Below are positions 26,072-35,178 of a DNA stretch of 64,000 nucleotides, piece after piece. How positions within the stretch are numbered: the stretch's first letter is position 1; every line of letters starts with the position of its first letter. Under the pieces are notes generated by a model. That model ran no database searches. It was not told where the DNA came from and saw only the letters and a program-made list of their open reading frames with translations. Source of the stretch: Skermania sp. ID1734 (GTDB taxonomy: Bacteria > Actinomycetota > Actinomycetes > Mycobacteriales > Mycobacteriaceae); the NCBI RefSeq assembly GCF_007489285.1, contig NZ_VLIY01000005.1, positions 231,682-295,681 on the forward strand, written 5' to 3'. The translations under genes and the position numbers were made by a program.

Positions 26072-27445
26072 ATGAGCGCCCGACCCGCGACCAGCCGGAC
26101 GATGCTTGCGCTCATCGTCGTCCTCTGCGGTGTCACGCTCTTTCTCGGCTACCTCAACAAGGCACGTTGCACCGGCCCACCGTTCGAACCGAACGGCCGG
26201 AGTCTGATCTTCGACGAAATCAAGGATTCGCAGGTCTGCTACTCCGACATTCAGTTCCTGTGGCTCGGCCGCGACATAAACAATCACGTCTTTCCCTATG
26301 TCGACGGCGGGATCACCCGCGATGGTGCGCTCACCGGTGGCAGTGTCGAATACCCGGTGCTGACCGGAACGTTGATGTGGATCGGTGCGATTCCCGCGCA
26401 CAATGATGCCGAGTTCTTGCTGTACTCGGCGCTTTTGCTGGCCCCTTTCGCGCTGTTGACCGCCTGGATGCTCGGCTGGATGGCTGGTCGTGCGGCGTTT
26501 CTGTGGTCGATCGGACCGCCGCTGGTCATGTACGCCTTCCACAACTGGGAACTGCCGGTCGTTTTCACGGCAGTCGCGGCAGTCTTTGTGATGACGCGGT
26601 TTTCAGCGCTGACGTTGCGGAAGCGCGGTGTGTTGGCGGCGGTATTGCTGGGAATCGGCTTCTGCCTCAAGCTGTATCCAGGTGTGTTCGTGCTGCCGCT
26701 GCTGCTGTACGTGTTGACCGGCGGGCCTGGCGGAGCTGAGTTACCGAGAAACCACAAGGGACGCTACGACGTTCGTGGTGCAGGTTTCATTGCTATCGCC
26801 GCGGCAGCGACCGTCGCCGCCATCAACCTGCCGTTCGCCATTCTCGGGTACAACGGCTGGCGGGCGTCGTTCGCCTTCCAGCAGCAGCGCGAGGCGGACA
26901 TCACCACCAATTCCATTTGGTACTGGGGCTTACGGTCATTGTTCGGGACCGATCCTGGTGCAGACCAATCGTTTCAGCATGCCGTCAGCGTTATTTCGCC
27001 CACGCTCGTGCTGGCGTCCTTCGCGCTCGCGGTTTGGCTCGGATGGCGTCGCTACCAGGTGACCGGAACGTATCCATGGATCGCCGTGAGCGCCGCCATG
27101 CTGTGCGGATTCCTTTTGTTTCACAAGGTTCATTCGCCGCAGTACACGCTGTGGCTGTTGCCGTTCTTTGTATTGCTCGCAGTGCCGTGGGGCGCGGTGT
27201 TCGCCTATCTGGCCGCCGACATTGCGGTCGGTGTCGGTGTCTTTCTCTATTTCAATGCTCTGACCACCAACGAAATGGTCGGCGTCACAGAGCATCTGGT
27301 GCAGTTCGGGGTTTGGGGACGAGCCTTGCTGCTCGCCCTGTTCTTCGTGTTGTTCCTGCGCGCGCCGCTGCGATTTGCCGACAGTCGCGGCGAGCGGTTG
27401 CCTGCGGAACCGGACCGCGATCTGGTGGGCGCCGCGCAGCAGTAG
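26072..27445 (+). CDS. Polytopic membrane protein, GT87/mannosyltransferase-like (Rv0051 homologue)
   Basis: A 457-residue protein with about 10-12 hydrophobic segments. An early luminal loop contains the acidic motif FDEIKDSQVCYSDIQ, and EYPVLTG follows, as in GT-C fold DUF2029/GT87 polyprenyl-phosphate-mannose transferases. Later motifs are FCLKLYPGVFVLPL and FHKVHSPQYTLWLLP. In mycobacteria a related gene (Rv0051) lies just upstream of rpsF in the same context, though here it is divergent from rpsF. It probably transfers a sugar to an envelope glycan at the membrane's outer face; the acceptor is unknown. Confidence 0.85.
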   Translation: MSARPATSRTMLALIVVLCGVTLFLGYLNKARCTGPPFEPNGRSLIFDEIKDSQVCYSDIQFLWLGRDINNHVFPYVDGGITRDGALTGGSVEYPVLTGTLMWIGAIPAHNDAEFLLYSALLLAPFALLTAWMLGWMAGRAAFLWSIGPPLVMYAFHNWELPVVFTAVAAVFVMTRFSALTLRKRGVLAAVLLGIGFCLKLYPGVFVLPLLLYVLTGGPGGAELPRNHKGRYDVRGAGFIAIAAAATVAAINLPFAILGYNGWRASFAFQQQREADITTNSIWYWGLRSLFGTDPGADQSFQHAVSVISPTLVLASFALAVWLGWRRYQVTGTYPWIAVSAAMLCGFLLFHKVHSPQYTLWLLPFFVLLAVPWGAVFAYLAADIAVGVGVFLYFNALTTNEMVGVTEHLVQFGVWGRALLLALFFVLFLRAPLRFADSRGERLPAEPDRDLVGAAQQ

Positions 27446-27455
27446 CGAAAGACAG

Positions 27456-28139
27456 CTAAAGGTCTTCGATGTGGACGATTCCGTCCTGGATGGCACGGGC
27501 AACGAGCGCCGCCTTGGTGGAGGCCTGCCGCCCGACCCGGGCGTACTTCATCCGGATCCGGGCCAAGTGCGTATTCACCGTGCCGACCGAAATGTGTAGA
27601 GCCTCACCGGTCGCGCCCTTGGACTCGGTGCGAAACCATTCGCGCAGGACCTCGATCTCGCGGTCGCTGAGCTTGGGTCGGGAAGACCGCGGGTTCGCAA
27701 CCATGGCACGCTCCATCGACGGGCTCACGTAGGGCGTATCGGTCAGCGCGGCGCGGACGGCCGCGACCATGTGCTCGCGGCCCTCAACTTTGGCGAGGTA
27801 GGTAAGCGCGCCGGCATCAAGACAGTCGAGGATCACGTGCGGGTCGGTGCTCGACGAATAAACGACCACCCGGTAGCCCGCGCTAGCAATGGTCGCGACA
27901 TGTTCGGCTGGCGCGGTCGCGCGTTCGGCGAAAGTCAGATCGAGAATCACCACGTCGATTTCTGAACCGGCCGCGGCCGGATACTTTTCGAGGAAATCGG
28001 CTGGCCGGGTAAATGTCGCCGACACAGCAATCGGCGGATCGACGTCTCGAAACCAGGAAATCAGCCCGTCGTGAACGACTTCGTGATCATCGACCAACGC
28101 AACCGAGACCGGTCCGGAACCATCGGTCGAGTCCGACAT
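27456..28139 (-). CDS. NarL/FixJ-type response regulator
   Basis: A 227-residue protein. The receiver domain has the acidic pair in ALVDDHEVVHDGL (residues 17-18), the phospho-acceptor Asp in VVILDLTF and a conserved Lys in LAKVEG. The C-terminal LuxR helix-turn-helix reads LSDREIEVLREWF and ALHISVGTVNTHLARI. No histidine kinase gene is adjacent, so it may be an orphan. It converges on the GT87-like gene and is divergent from the YoaK-like gene across a region with an 18-bp palindrome. Confidence 0.92.
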   Translation of the reverse strand: MSDSTDGSGPVSVALVDDHEVVHDGLISWFRDVDPPIAVSATFTRPADFLEKYPAAAGSEIDVVILDLTFAERATAPAEHVATIASAGYRVVVYSSSTDPHVILDCLDAGALTYLAKVEGREHMVAAVRAALTDTPYVSPSMERAMVANPRSSRPKLSDREIEVLREWFRTESKGATGEALHISVGTVNTHLARIRMKYARVGRQASTKAALVARAIQDGIVHIEDL

Positions 28140-28450
28140 AATTCGTGCACCTCCCCCCGCGCGATCACGCTGCCGGAGGTCTATTTTCGCGAACTATCAA
28201 AGGCGACGGTGTCCGTCACGCGATCGACAAGGAGTCCGCTTTTGTTCGAATTGTCGGTTTAATGGTTAGGGGTCGAGCGCAACTGTGCGAACGAAAGTTC
28301 ATCTCACAGACGGGATCCCGTCTGATCGGGCGAGTTGTGTTCGTCCAGTTGCGGTGCCTGGCAACTCCGCGGAGTGATTCCGTCAGGATCCGCGGGTGCC
28401 GCCCCGTAGAATCATTCTGGCCCGTCTGCTACTGACCAGGAGAGTCGACG
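28140..28450. promoter_or_regulatory. Divergent intergenic region with an 18-bp perfect palindrome
   Basis: No gene is seen in this ~310 bp. At 28307-28324 is a perfect palindrome, CAGACGGGA joined to TCCCGTCTG with no spacer. It lies between the response regulator gene (start 28139, minus) and the YoaK-like gene and is a good operator candidate for one or both. Confidence 0.65.
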
Positions 28451-29140
28451 ATAACCACCCGCTCGGTCGAGCAGCAGGCCCCGCCGCACGAGCGGGGTCA
28501 CCGCTTTGTCCTGGCCTACATGGGTCTGCTCGCGTGCGTCGCGGGATTCGTCAACGCGGTGTTCATCGTGGTGCTGATTTTTCCGGTCAGTCACCTGAGT
28601 GGATCGATCGCGAATCTCAGCATTAACGCGATCACCCGCAATCTGTGGGAGTTCGCGGTAATCGCCCTGATCCTGCTGGGATTTCTGTGCGGGGCCGCGG
28701 GGGCGGGTTCGGTGCTCGGGCACGCCGAACGCACCAACGGCGTCAGACGCGGACTTGTGCTCGTTCTCGAAGCGGCGCTGCTCATCGCGGCGATATTCGC
28801 GCCGAACCTCGGCCTGCAGGCCTTTCTGGCCGCCACCGCCTGTGGGATGCAGAACGGCGTGACGTCGAACTATCGCGGCATGGCTGTCCGCACCACTCAC
28901 TTGACCGGAACCGTGACCGACCTCGGAGTGATGTTGGGTCGCAGCCGACACCATGGCCTCGACTGGCGCCAAGTGGCGATGCACGTGCAGACCGTTGCGT
29001 TGTTCATCGTCGGCGGGTTGCTCGGTGCGATTGGTGGGACGACGTTGGGGCATTGGGCGTTATTGATTCCAGCGGCGGTATGCACGGCCGCTGGAATCAG
29101 CGCCATCGTGTCCGAACGTTGGCGGGGGAGCGCCGGTTGA
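28451..29140 (+). CDS. YoaK/DUF1275-family membrane protein
   Basis: About 229 residues with six hydrophobic segments. Family features are CVAGFVNAVFIV in the first helix, HLSGSIANLS, AATACGMQNGV and TTHLTGTVTDLG. Function is unsettled in the family. An in-frame stop at 28433 and the next standard start (ATG 28520, no ribosome site) leave only ATA at 28451 placed 8 bp after AGGAG. Starting there adds the expected 23-residue N-terminal stretch, so a rare AUA start is annotated; 28520 is the conservative alternative. Confidence 0.75.
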   Translation: MTTRSVEQQAPPHERGHRFVLAYMGLLACVAGFVNAVFIVVLIFPVSHLSGSIANLSINAITRNLWEFAVIALILLGFLCGAAGAGSVLGHAERTNGVRRGLVLVLEAALLIAAIFAPNLGLQAFLAATACGMQNGVTSNYRGMAVRTTHLTGTVTDLGVMLGRSRHHGLDWRQVAMHVQTVALFIVGGLLGAIGGTTLGHWALLIPAAVCTAAGISAIVSERWRGSAG

Positions 29141-29157
29141 GAGGGCGGTGCTTTCAC

Positions 29158-29231
29158 TGGAGCCGGTGACGGGAATCGAACCCGCGCTGTCTGCTTGGGA
29201 AGCAGAAGTTCTGCCATTGAACTACACCGGC
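29158..29231 (-). tRNA. tRNA-Gly (anticodon CCC)
   Basis: A complete cloverleaf on the minus strand. The 7-bp acceptor stem is formed by 29225-29231 and 29162-29168, the T-arm contains GGTTCGATTCC, and the anticodon stem TCTGC/GCAGA encloses TTCCCAA, giving anticodon CCC. The 3' CCA is encoded. In mycobacteria a tRNA-Gly also lies between the Rv0320 and dcd homologues. Confidence 0.95.
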
Positions 29232-29313
29232 ACATGGGGGTGAACCCCGCGATCGTCACTTTAGCAGCGAACTCGTCACCGACGCCTGGACCCCGGGGGC
29301 TAGTCTCGTCGGC

Positions 29314-29886
29314 GTGCTGCTCTCCGATCGAGACATCCGCGCCGAAATCGATGCTGGCCGGCTGGGACTGGAACCGTTCCGCCCCGACCTCATCCAGCCG
29401 TCGAGCATCGACGTGCGACTCGACAGCCTGTTTCGAGTGTTCAACAACACCCGCTACACCCACATCGATCCGGCGCAGCAACAGGACGAGCTGACCAGCC
29501 TCGTCGAGCCCGCCGAGGGCGAACCGTTCGTGCTGCACCCCGGTGAATTCGTGCTCGGCTCGACGTTGGAAATGTGCTCGCTTCCGCACGACCTGGCCGG
29601 TCGGTTGGAGGGCAAATCCAGCCTCGGCCGCCTCGGTCTGCTCACGCACTCGACGGCGGGCTTTATCGACCCGGGCTTCAGCGGACACATCACGCTGGAG
29701 TTGTCGAACGTGGCCAATCTGCCGATCACGCTGTGGCCGGGAATGAAGATCGGCCAGCTATGCCTGATCCGTCTTTCCAGCCCGGCCGAACACCCGTATG
29801 GCAGTGCCGCCGTCGGCTCCAAATACCAGGGCCAACGCGGTCCGACACCATCGAAGGCCTACCTCAACTTCGTCGACCGCGCCTAA
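29314..29886 (+). CDS. dcd: dCTP deaminase
   Basis: A 190-residue trimeric-type enzyme starting at GTG ([15 protein letters not shown]). The catalytic core is visible as [20 protein letters not shown] and [12 protein letters not shown]; the C-terminal lid is [14 protein letters not shown]. It deaminates dCTP to dUTP. The mycobacterial homologue is bifunctional and also yields dUMP, and the residues around STAGFIDPG are compatible with that. Its 3' end overlaps the converging YdcF-like gene by 4 bp. Confidence 0.96.
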   Translation: MLLSDRDIRAEIDAGRLGLEPFRPDLIQPSSIDVRLDSLFRVFNNTRYTHIDPAQQQDELTSLVEPAEGEPFVLHPGEFVLGSTLEMCSLPHDLAGRLEGKSSLGRLGLLTHSTAGFIDPGFSGHITLELSNVANLPITLWPGMKIGQLCLIRLSSPAEHPYGSAAVGSKYQGQRGPTPSKAYLNFVDRA

Positions 29887-30419
29887 CACGACTGAAACGC
29901 GGCCAGCGCATACCCCGCGGACTGGTACAGAAAGTTGTACGCCCAGCGGCCAAGGGACAGCTTCGGCCGCACCGGAACCATGAGCACCGAGATGTCGGTG
30001 CATTTGCCGATTATGTAGCGGGCCCGCGACACGTGCGGCGTGAAGGTTATGACGATGACCCGTCGCCAGTGCTCCGTCCGGGCCAACCGTGCGATCTCGC
30101 GGCCCTCGCCGCGCGTCGTGGCCGGCTTAGGAGCGAAGCAGCGCACCCGAAAGCTGTACCCGCCATGGCAGATTCGATTGACCAACGGGCTGTGCCGATA
30201 GGGGTTCGAAAACACTACCTGCGGCGCATATCCGGCTCGGGCAAGCTGCAGCCCCAGCTCCTCTCGGCCATCGTGCGCTCCGCCGAGGACAACGATCGCG
30301 TCGGACGGTGCCGGTTTGTCCACCATGGGGTTCACGTAGACGGGCCACAACGCGACAACAGCGCCGATCACCACCGCGATGACTACGCCGAGCACCACGA
30401 CGGTTCGGCGAAAGCGCAT
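29883..30419 (-). CDS. YdcF/SanA-like DUF218 protein, membrane-anchored
   Basis: A 178-residue protein with one N-terminal membrane anchor ([20 protein letters not shown], residues 7-26). The DUF218 core follows ([31 protein letters not shown]). Proteins of this type act at the envelope, some in cell-wall recycling or vancomycin tolerance, but the reaction is unclear. Its position next to dcd and tRNA-Gly matches Rv0320 in M. tuberculosis. Confidence 0.85.
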   Translation of the reverse strand: MRFRRTVVVLGVVIAVVIGAVVALWPVYVNPMVDKPAPSDAIVVLGGAHDGREELGLQLARAGYAPQVVFSNPYRHSPLVNRICHGGYSFRVRCFAPKPATTRGEGREIARLARTEHWRRVIVITFTPHVSRARYIIGKCTDISVLMVPVRPKLSLGRWAYNFLYQSAGYALAAFQSC

Positions 30420-30805
30420 GGCGACATGCTAACCACGCCACGGACCCCAGAAATCGATCCCGAGTTCAGCCGCCATCAACCCAACCGGGTCGCCGATGAC
30501 AGATCGGTATCGGTCGGTTATCGATGGACGAAATTGCCTCGACCCAACCACGCTGCGACCGGCAGGATGTCCCCATCGAGTACTTGGTAGCCGGTAGCTA
30601 GCGAGGTTGCTGAAATTAAAACTATCTTCATCCGGGATATATGCACGACCGGTTTGCCGGGACTATGCTTCGAACGGACGAACGCGGTAGGAGCCGATTC
30701 TCTACTAGCATTCCTACTACCCGGTACGGCTACACTGTCGGGCGAACGACGGTCCGTGGCGGGGGTTCGCGTCGGGTATAGGCGTGATCGGAACTAAGGC
30801 GATTT
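30420..30805. other. Intergenic region, probable promoter region
   Basis: 386 bp with several AT-rich patches (30600-30660, 30690-30720) and no supported reading frame. A TACACT hexamer at 30731-30736 could be a -10 element for the Hsp70-like gene starting at 30806. No strong palindrome is seen. Confidence 0.5.
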
Positions 30806-32230
30806 ATGACATCTGTTCTTGGAGTCTCGGTCGGAGCGAGCGCCATCCGTATGGCCCGCTCCGAGTCGGTGGGCTCTGAGGACGCTTCCGGCGGCGGCTT
30901 CGTCCCGCCTATCGACGACCAGATCGTGGCCGTTACAGACCAGCGACCTGAGGACATGACGGCCGAAGCGGTCGGGGTCGTGCTCGAATCCGGCGCTCAG
31001 ACGGCCGCCACCGGCATCGCGTACCGCACGCAAAGCCAGGCTTCCGCGATCGCCTCAGCCATGTCCCGGCAGGGCATTCGTAACTACCGGATGGTCCCGG
31101 AAGTCGTTGCTGCAGCGGCTTATTTGCAGGTCAACAAGGACATCGCCGGTTGTGCGACGGTCGGGATCTATGACCTTGGCAGCTCGGGTCTGACCGTCAG
31201 TGTCGTCGACATCGACGGTCATGAGGTCCTGTATTCCCAGCACACCGCTGAAGTGAGCGGCAAATACTTCGACTCGCTCGTGCGCGAACAGCAGATCGCC
31301 TCCGGGCGGATCGCACCGCCGCATACGCACGCCGATTTCGTTGCCCTCGACGTGCAGTGTCGTGAGGCAAAGGAGCAACTGTCCACGACCACGGCAGTGG
31401 CGTTGCCGTCCGTCGGTGGCCTGGTACTCATCACGCGCGAGAACTTCGACGAGCTGGTCGCCCAGACGGTGACAGCCTCTATCGAGTTCACGCGCGACGT
31501 TTTCCAGAAGTCCGAGCGACCGATCGATGCGGTTGCTGTGATCGGCGGCGGCGCGCGCATCCCGCTCGTGCAGTCGATGCTGCGAGATAACTTCGAAGTT
31601 CCTGTCATCATTCCGGAAGACCCCGAATCCGTCGCCGCGCGCGGGGCCTCTTTACTCGCCGAACCGGTGGCGGATCACCTGCCGAGTTCCGCTGCCGTAC
31701 CGATGTGGCTGGGGCGGTCGCGCAACCATCGGCGCGAGATCAGCGGCGCCGGGCTGGCCGTGAGTTCGTTGGCCGTGGTCGCCGCAATCGGTTTGGCGCT
31801 GGGTTACGGCGGTCAGATGTTGGAGCGCGGTACCGACTCGGGCGGAGACAGCCCCACGACGACCCTTCCCACCGTTCCGCCCCGCACGGCAACGCTCGAC
31901 CCGTCGATTGCCGTTGCGCCGGGACCGGAACTGCCCGCTCAGGTGATCACGAGCGTGCTGCAGGTTCCGCAGCAACAATTGCAACAACAACAACAACCGC
32001 GCTCCGTCGATGCGACGCAACCCGGTAGCGCTGCTCCCACCCAAACCGCGCAGACCGTGCAGATTCCGGGTTTGCCGCCGTTCACGGTCCCGACGCTGCC
32101 GCCGGCACCGACGATCGACCTGCAATTGCCGCCGGCTCCGACCTTGCCGCCGGCGCCTACGCTGCCCCCGCCGCCGACTCTGCCGAAGGACCTGCCGAAG
32201 CTCCCAGGTCTGCCCCGCTTCCCTGCCTAA
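30806..32230 (+). CDS. Membrane-anchored Hsp70-like protein with Pro-rich tail
   Basis: A 474-residue protein. Residues 1-290 form an actin/Hsp70-type ATPase: phosphate-1 loop VSVGASAIRMA, phosphate-2 IYDLGSSGLTVSVVD (121-135) and adenosine motif AVIGGGARIPLVQSML (244-259). A single membrane segment follows at about 314-335. A Gln tract (near 385-398) and a tail of repeated LPPAPT units end the protein, presumably outside the membrane. There is no canonical substrate-binding domain. It resembles two other proteins in this window (42668-43858 and 45869-47683) and is probably an envelope sensor or scaffold rather than a chaperone. Confidence 0.85.
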   Translation: MTSVLGVSVGASAIRMARSESVGSEDASGGGFVPPIDDQIVAVTDQRPEDMTAEAVGVVLESGAQTAATGIAYRTQSQASAIASAMSRQGIRNYRMVPEVVAAAAYLQVNKDIAGCATVGIYDLGSSGLTVSVVDIDGHEVLYSQHTAEVSGKYFDSLVREQQIASGRIAPPHTHADFVALDVQCREAKEQLSTTTAVALPSVGGLVLITRENFDELVAQTVTASIEFTRDVFQKSERPIDAVAVIGGGARIPLVQSMLRDNFEVPVIIPEDPESVAARGASLLAEPVADHLPSSAAVPMWLGRSRNHRREISGAGLAVSSLAVVAAIGLALGYGGQMLERGTDSGGDSPTTTLPTVPPRTATLDPSIAVAPGPELPAQVITSVLQVPQQQLQQQQQPRSVDATQPGSAAPTQTAQTVQIPGLPPFTVPTLPPAPTIDLQLPPAPTLPPAPTLPPPPTLPKDLPKLPGLPRFPA

Positions 32231-33552
32231 CGCGCCGCGTGCCGGCCGCGGGCCGCGGGTGCTTTCGCGGCCACAACTTTGGCGCCGAACGGCCGGGCTA
32301 GCATCACGGCGATCGCGGTGGTGAGCGGCACTGACAACGTCAAGGCGATGCCGCCGACAGCGGAGCGAACGATCTCGATAGCGACCGCATCACCGGTCAG
32401 CACGTCGTGCAAGGAGCGTCCGGCGACGCTGAAGAGCAGCAGCAGCGGCAACGCGCCCCCGGCGTAGGCGAGGACGAGGGTGTAGACAGTCGACGCGATG
32501 TGGTCCCGACCGACCCGCATCGTTGCGCCGAACACTTCCCGGCGCGTCGCCGCGGGATTGGATGCGGCGAGTTCGAATGCCGCCGACGCCTGCGTGATGG
32601 TGACGTCGTTGAGCACGCCGAGCGAACCGATGATGAACCCCGCGAGCAGCAGTCCGCTGATGCTGACATGCTGCAGATAGGTCTGCACATTGGTGTTCTG
32701 TTCTTCGGAAAGCCCTGTCAGGTGGGTCATTTCGATGGCGAGCCAGGACAGCGCCGCGCTGAGGACCATCGCGGCAAGCGTGCCGAGCAGTGCCGAACTG
32801 GTGCGCAGATTGACGCCATGCGCGAGGTAGAGCACGGCGTAGAGAATCAGCGCCCCGGCGACCATCGCCACCGGTATCGCCGGTTTGCCGTCGAGCAAGG
32901 CCGGCAGCAGGAAGACCACGACAACGACGAACGCGAAGATCAGACCGAGCACCGCGCGCAGGCCTCGCCATCGGGCCACCACCGCGATGACCACGACGAA
33001 CACAATCGCGATCACCGTCAGCGGCAGGCCGCGCGCGTAGTCGTTGAAGGAGTACAGCGTCGTGCCGCTCGGATCCGTTTGCCTGACCAACCGGATGTGG
33101 TCGCCCTTCTTTAGTTCCGGTTGCCCCGGCCCAGGGGCGATCTCCAGCAGCGTCGAGGTGCCCTTGTCCGGGCCGGATTCGATGGCGACGATGCTGCGCT
33201 CGCACTGGTAGGAGTTGTTCGGCGGCAACTGCGGATTCTTCGTCAGCACCTGACCCGCGGACGGGCTACCGCACGGTCCGGTGTCGTGCGCGGTGACAGT
33301 TCCGGCTTCGGACTGCACGGCGCCGCCGCCGGTCGTCTGCATCGGCAGCGGAATGTCGACGTGCTGCTTGCTCGGCCACAGAATCGCCAGCGCGATTAGC
33401 GTCAGGATTCCGATAGCAACGAGGATGCCGACGACCACCCGCGCGGCGTGCCGGCCGATCGCCAACGGGCCGTCGCTGTGACCGTGGCCATGCCCATGAC
33501 CCACGAATTTGCCGTTTTGCGTAGGATTTTCGAGACGCGAGTCAGCTGGCAC
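32227..33552 (-). CDS. YibE/F-family multi-pass membrane protein
   Basis: A 441-residue protein from GTG 33552 (33555 is equivalent). A His-rich N-terminus (GHGHGHGH) precedes the first membrane segment. An extracytoplasmic domain follows, with Cys residues in DTGPCGSPSAG and SYQCERSIV. Then come about seven membrane segments carrying SGLLLAGFIIGSLGVLNDVTITQ, the YibE/F signature. The function is unknown; the His-rich head hints at metal binding. Its stop overlaps the end of the converging Hsp70-like gene by 4 bp. Confidence 0.87.
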   Translation of the reverse strand: MPADSRLENPTQNGKFVGHGHGHGHSDGPLAIGRHAARVVVGILVAIGILTLIALAILWPSKQHVDIPLPMQTTGGGAVQSEAGTVTAHDTGPCGSPSAGQVLTKNPQLPPNNSYQCERSIVAIESGPDKGTSTLLEIAPGPGQPELKKGDHIRLVRQTDPSGTTLYSFNDYARGLPLTVIAIVFVVVIAVVARWRGLRAVLGLIFAFVVVVVFLLPALLDGKPAIPVAMVAGALILYAVLYLAHGVNLRTSSALLGTLAAMVLSAALSWLAIEMTHLTGLSEEQNTNVQTYLQHVSISGLLLAGFIIGSLGVLNDVTITQASAAFELAASNPAATRREVFGATMRVGRDHIASTVYTLVLAYAGGALPLLLLFSVAGRSLHDVLTGDAVAIEIVRSAVGGIALTLSVPLTTAIAVMLARPFGAKVVAAKAPAARGRHAAR

Positions 33553-33589
33553 CACAACAGCGTAGTTACTGGCCCGCCAGGCGGGGCGA

Positions 33590-34909
33590 CTAACGGCGGC
33601 CCAGCTGGTGCCCCAGGGAATCCGCCAGATCGGGGCGGCGGTAGGTGTGCCCGAGCGCGATGAGTTTCGCAGGAATGACCCGCTGGTTGGCCAGCGCGAG
33701 CTCGTCGGCACCGTCGGCGCCGAGGAGGATTCGCGGACCGAAGCTGGGCACCGGCAGCAGCGTCGGACGATGCAGCGTCCGCCCGAGCGTCCGCGTGTAG
33801 TCGGTATTCCGCAACGGCTGCGGCGCGACGCCGTTGACGGGACCGGACAGGTCGGTGTCGTAGATCGCGCGGTGATAGATGTCGACGAGGTCGTCGAGGT
33901 CGATCCAGGACATCCATTGCCGGCCGTCACCGAGGCGTCCACCCAGACCCGCGGTGAACAGCGGTCGCACCAGGCCCAGCATGCCGCCGCGGGCGGATTG
34001 GACGATGCCCGTACGGACCTGCACGCAGCGGATGCCGGCGTCGGCGGCCGGTTGGGTCGCGGCTTCCCAGTCTGCGACGAGGTCGGCGAGCAGGCCGTCA
34101 CCGGGGTTGCTGTTTTCGGTCAGTGTCTCCGCGCCGCGATCCGGTCCGTAGAAGCCGATCGCCGAGGCCGACACGAACGCCGCGGGCTTGGTCGCGGTGC
34201 GAGCGGCGACCTGCGCCAACGCCCGGGTCGGCGCTACCCGACTGTCCCGGATCGCGGCCTTATGGGCGTCGGTGAAACGCCCGGCGATGGATGCGCCAGC
34301 CAGGTGTATGACCACATCGATACCGGAAAGCAGATCGGGCGCAGGATTTTCCGGATCCCATCGACGTTCGTGCTCGGTACGGGGTGCGCGCCGAACGAGC
34401 TTGATGACGCGGTGACCGCCGGTGCTGAGAAAGGCCGCGAGCGCGGTGCCGACGAGACCTGACGACCCAGTGATCGCCACAGTTTTGGGCGTCAGTCCCG
34501 CATGTGCGGCGCTGCGATGCGCGGCGAGATCGTCGGCAAGTTGGCGGTGGCGAAAGTCGAAGGTCGATGTGAGCGCGGAGGCGGGGACGATGGTGTCCAC
34601 GTGATCGGTGATTCGGCACTGATTGGCGCCCGCTTCCTCGAAGCGGTGCGTGTGCCGCCAGCGCAGCAGCGGACTCACGTCAACGAACTGGTGCGGCGGC
34701 GCGTAACCGCTCGGATCGTGAGTGGCGACCCAACGGGCGCCCAGCGGCAGCCCGATGACGGCCCGGCCGTCGCGCAGCGACTCAGCCTCGCGGATCACCT
34801 TCAGTGGCTGCCACGGCGGCATCAGGCGCACAATCGCCCCCGGACGGGCGTGCCAGGCGAAGACTTCGGCGCACGGAAAGTCCAGGACGCTGCTCGCGAT
34901 GATGCTCAT
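33590..34909 (-). CDS. TIGR01777-family NAD-binding epimerase with N-terminal SRPBCC domain
   Basis: A 439-residue protein starting at the ATG at 34909. Residues 1-140 look like an SRPBCC/START-type domain (SSVLDFPCAEVFAWHARPGA), followed by an extended SDR domain: VAITGSSGLVGTALAAFL, VVIHLAGASIAGRF, SASAIGFYGPDRG, and the C-terminal DUF1731 region. Members are SulA-like or epimerase-like with unsettled substrates; the two-domain form is common in actinobacteria. Confidence 0.9.
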   Translation of the reverse strand: MSIIASSVLDFPCAEVFAWHARPGAIVRLMPPWQPLKVIREAESLRDGRAVIGLPLGARWVATHDPSGYAPPHQFVDVSPLLRWRHTHRFEEAGANQCRITDHVDTIVPASALTSTFDFRHRQLADDLAAHRSAAHAGLTPKTVAITGSSGLVGTALAAFLSTGGHRVIKLVRRAPRTEHERRWDPENPAPDLLSGIDVVIHLAGASIAGRFTDAHKAAIRDSRVAPTRALAQVAARTATKPAAFVSASAIGFYGPDRGAETLTENSNPGDGLLADLVADWEAATQPAADAGIRCVQVRTGIVQSARGGMLGLVRPLFTAGLGGRLGDGRQWMSWIDLDDLVDIYHRAIYDTDLSGPVNGVAPQPLRNTDYTRTLGRTLHRPTLLPVPSFGPRILLGADGADELALANQRVIPAKLIALGHTYRRPDLADSLGHQLGRR

Positions 34910-35178
34910 CCTTCGATCCTGTCGGTTGTGCGCCGAAACGCACGGGTGGATTGAAGGGATTTCGCGAAAGAGAGATTTTGGGATGGGTGGCGGAGAGCAG
35001 GGGGGATGTCCCCGCCACCCGGCACAGGCGGCCCAGGGGGGATGGGCGGCCCGGCATGGCACCCGAAGTGCCGTTGTTTAGCCTACCGTCATCAATCTCA
35101 CCGCGCCAGTCGGTATAAATATCAATCAGATCTGCGTCGATCAGTCGGGAACTGTCACCGAAACAGACCGGCAGCCCA

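Noticed and set aside
34980..35060. A G-rich stretch with partial hairpins before the epimerase gene.
   Set aside because: The pairing is broken by a ten-base bulge and the position gives no clear role, so I did not list it as a terminator or riboswitch.
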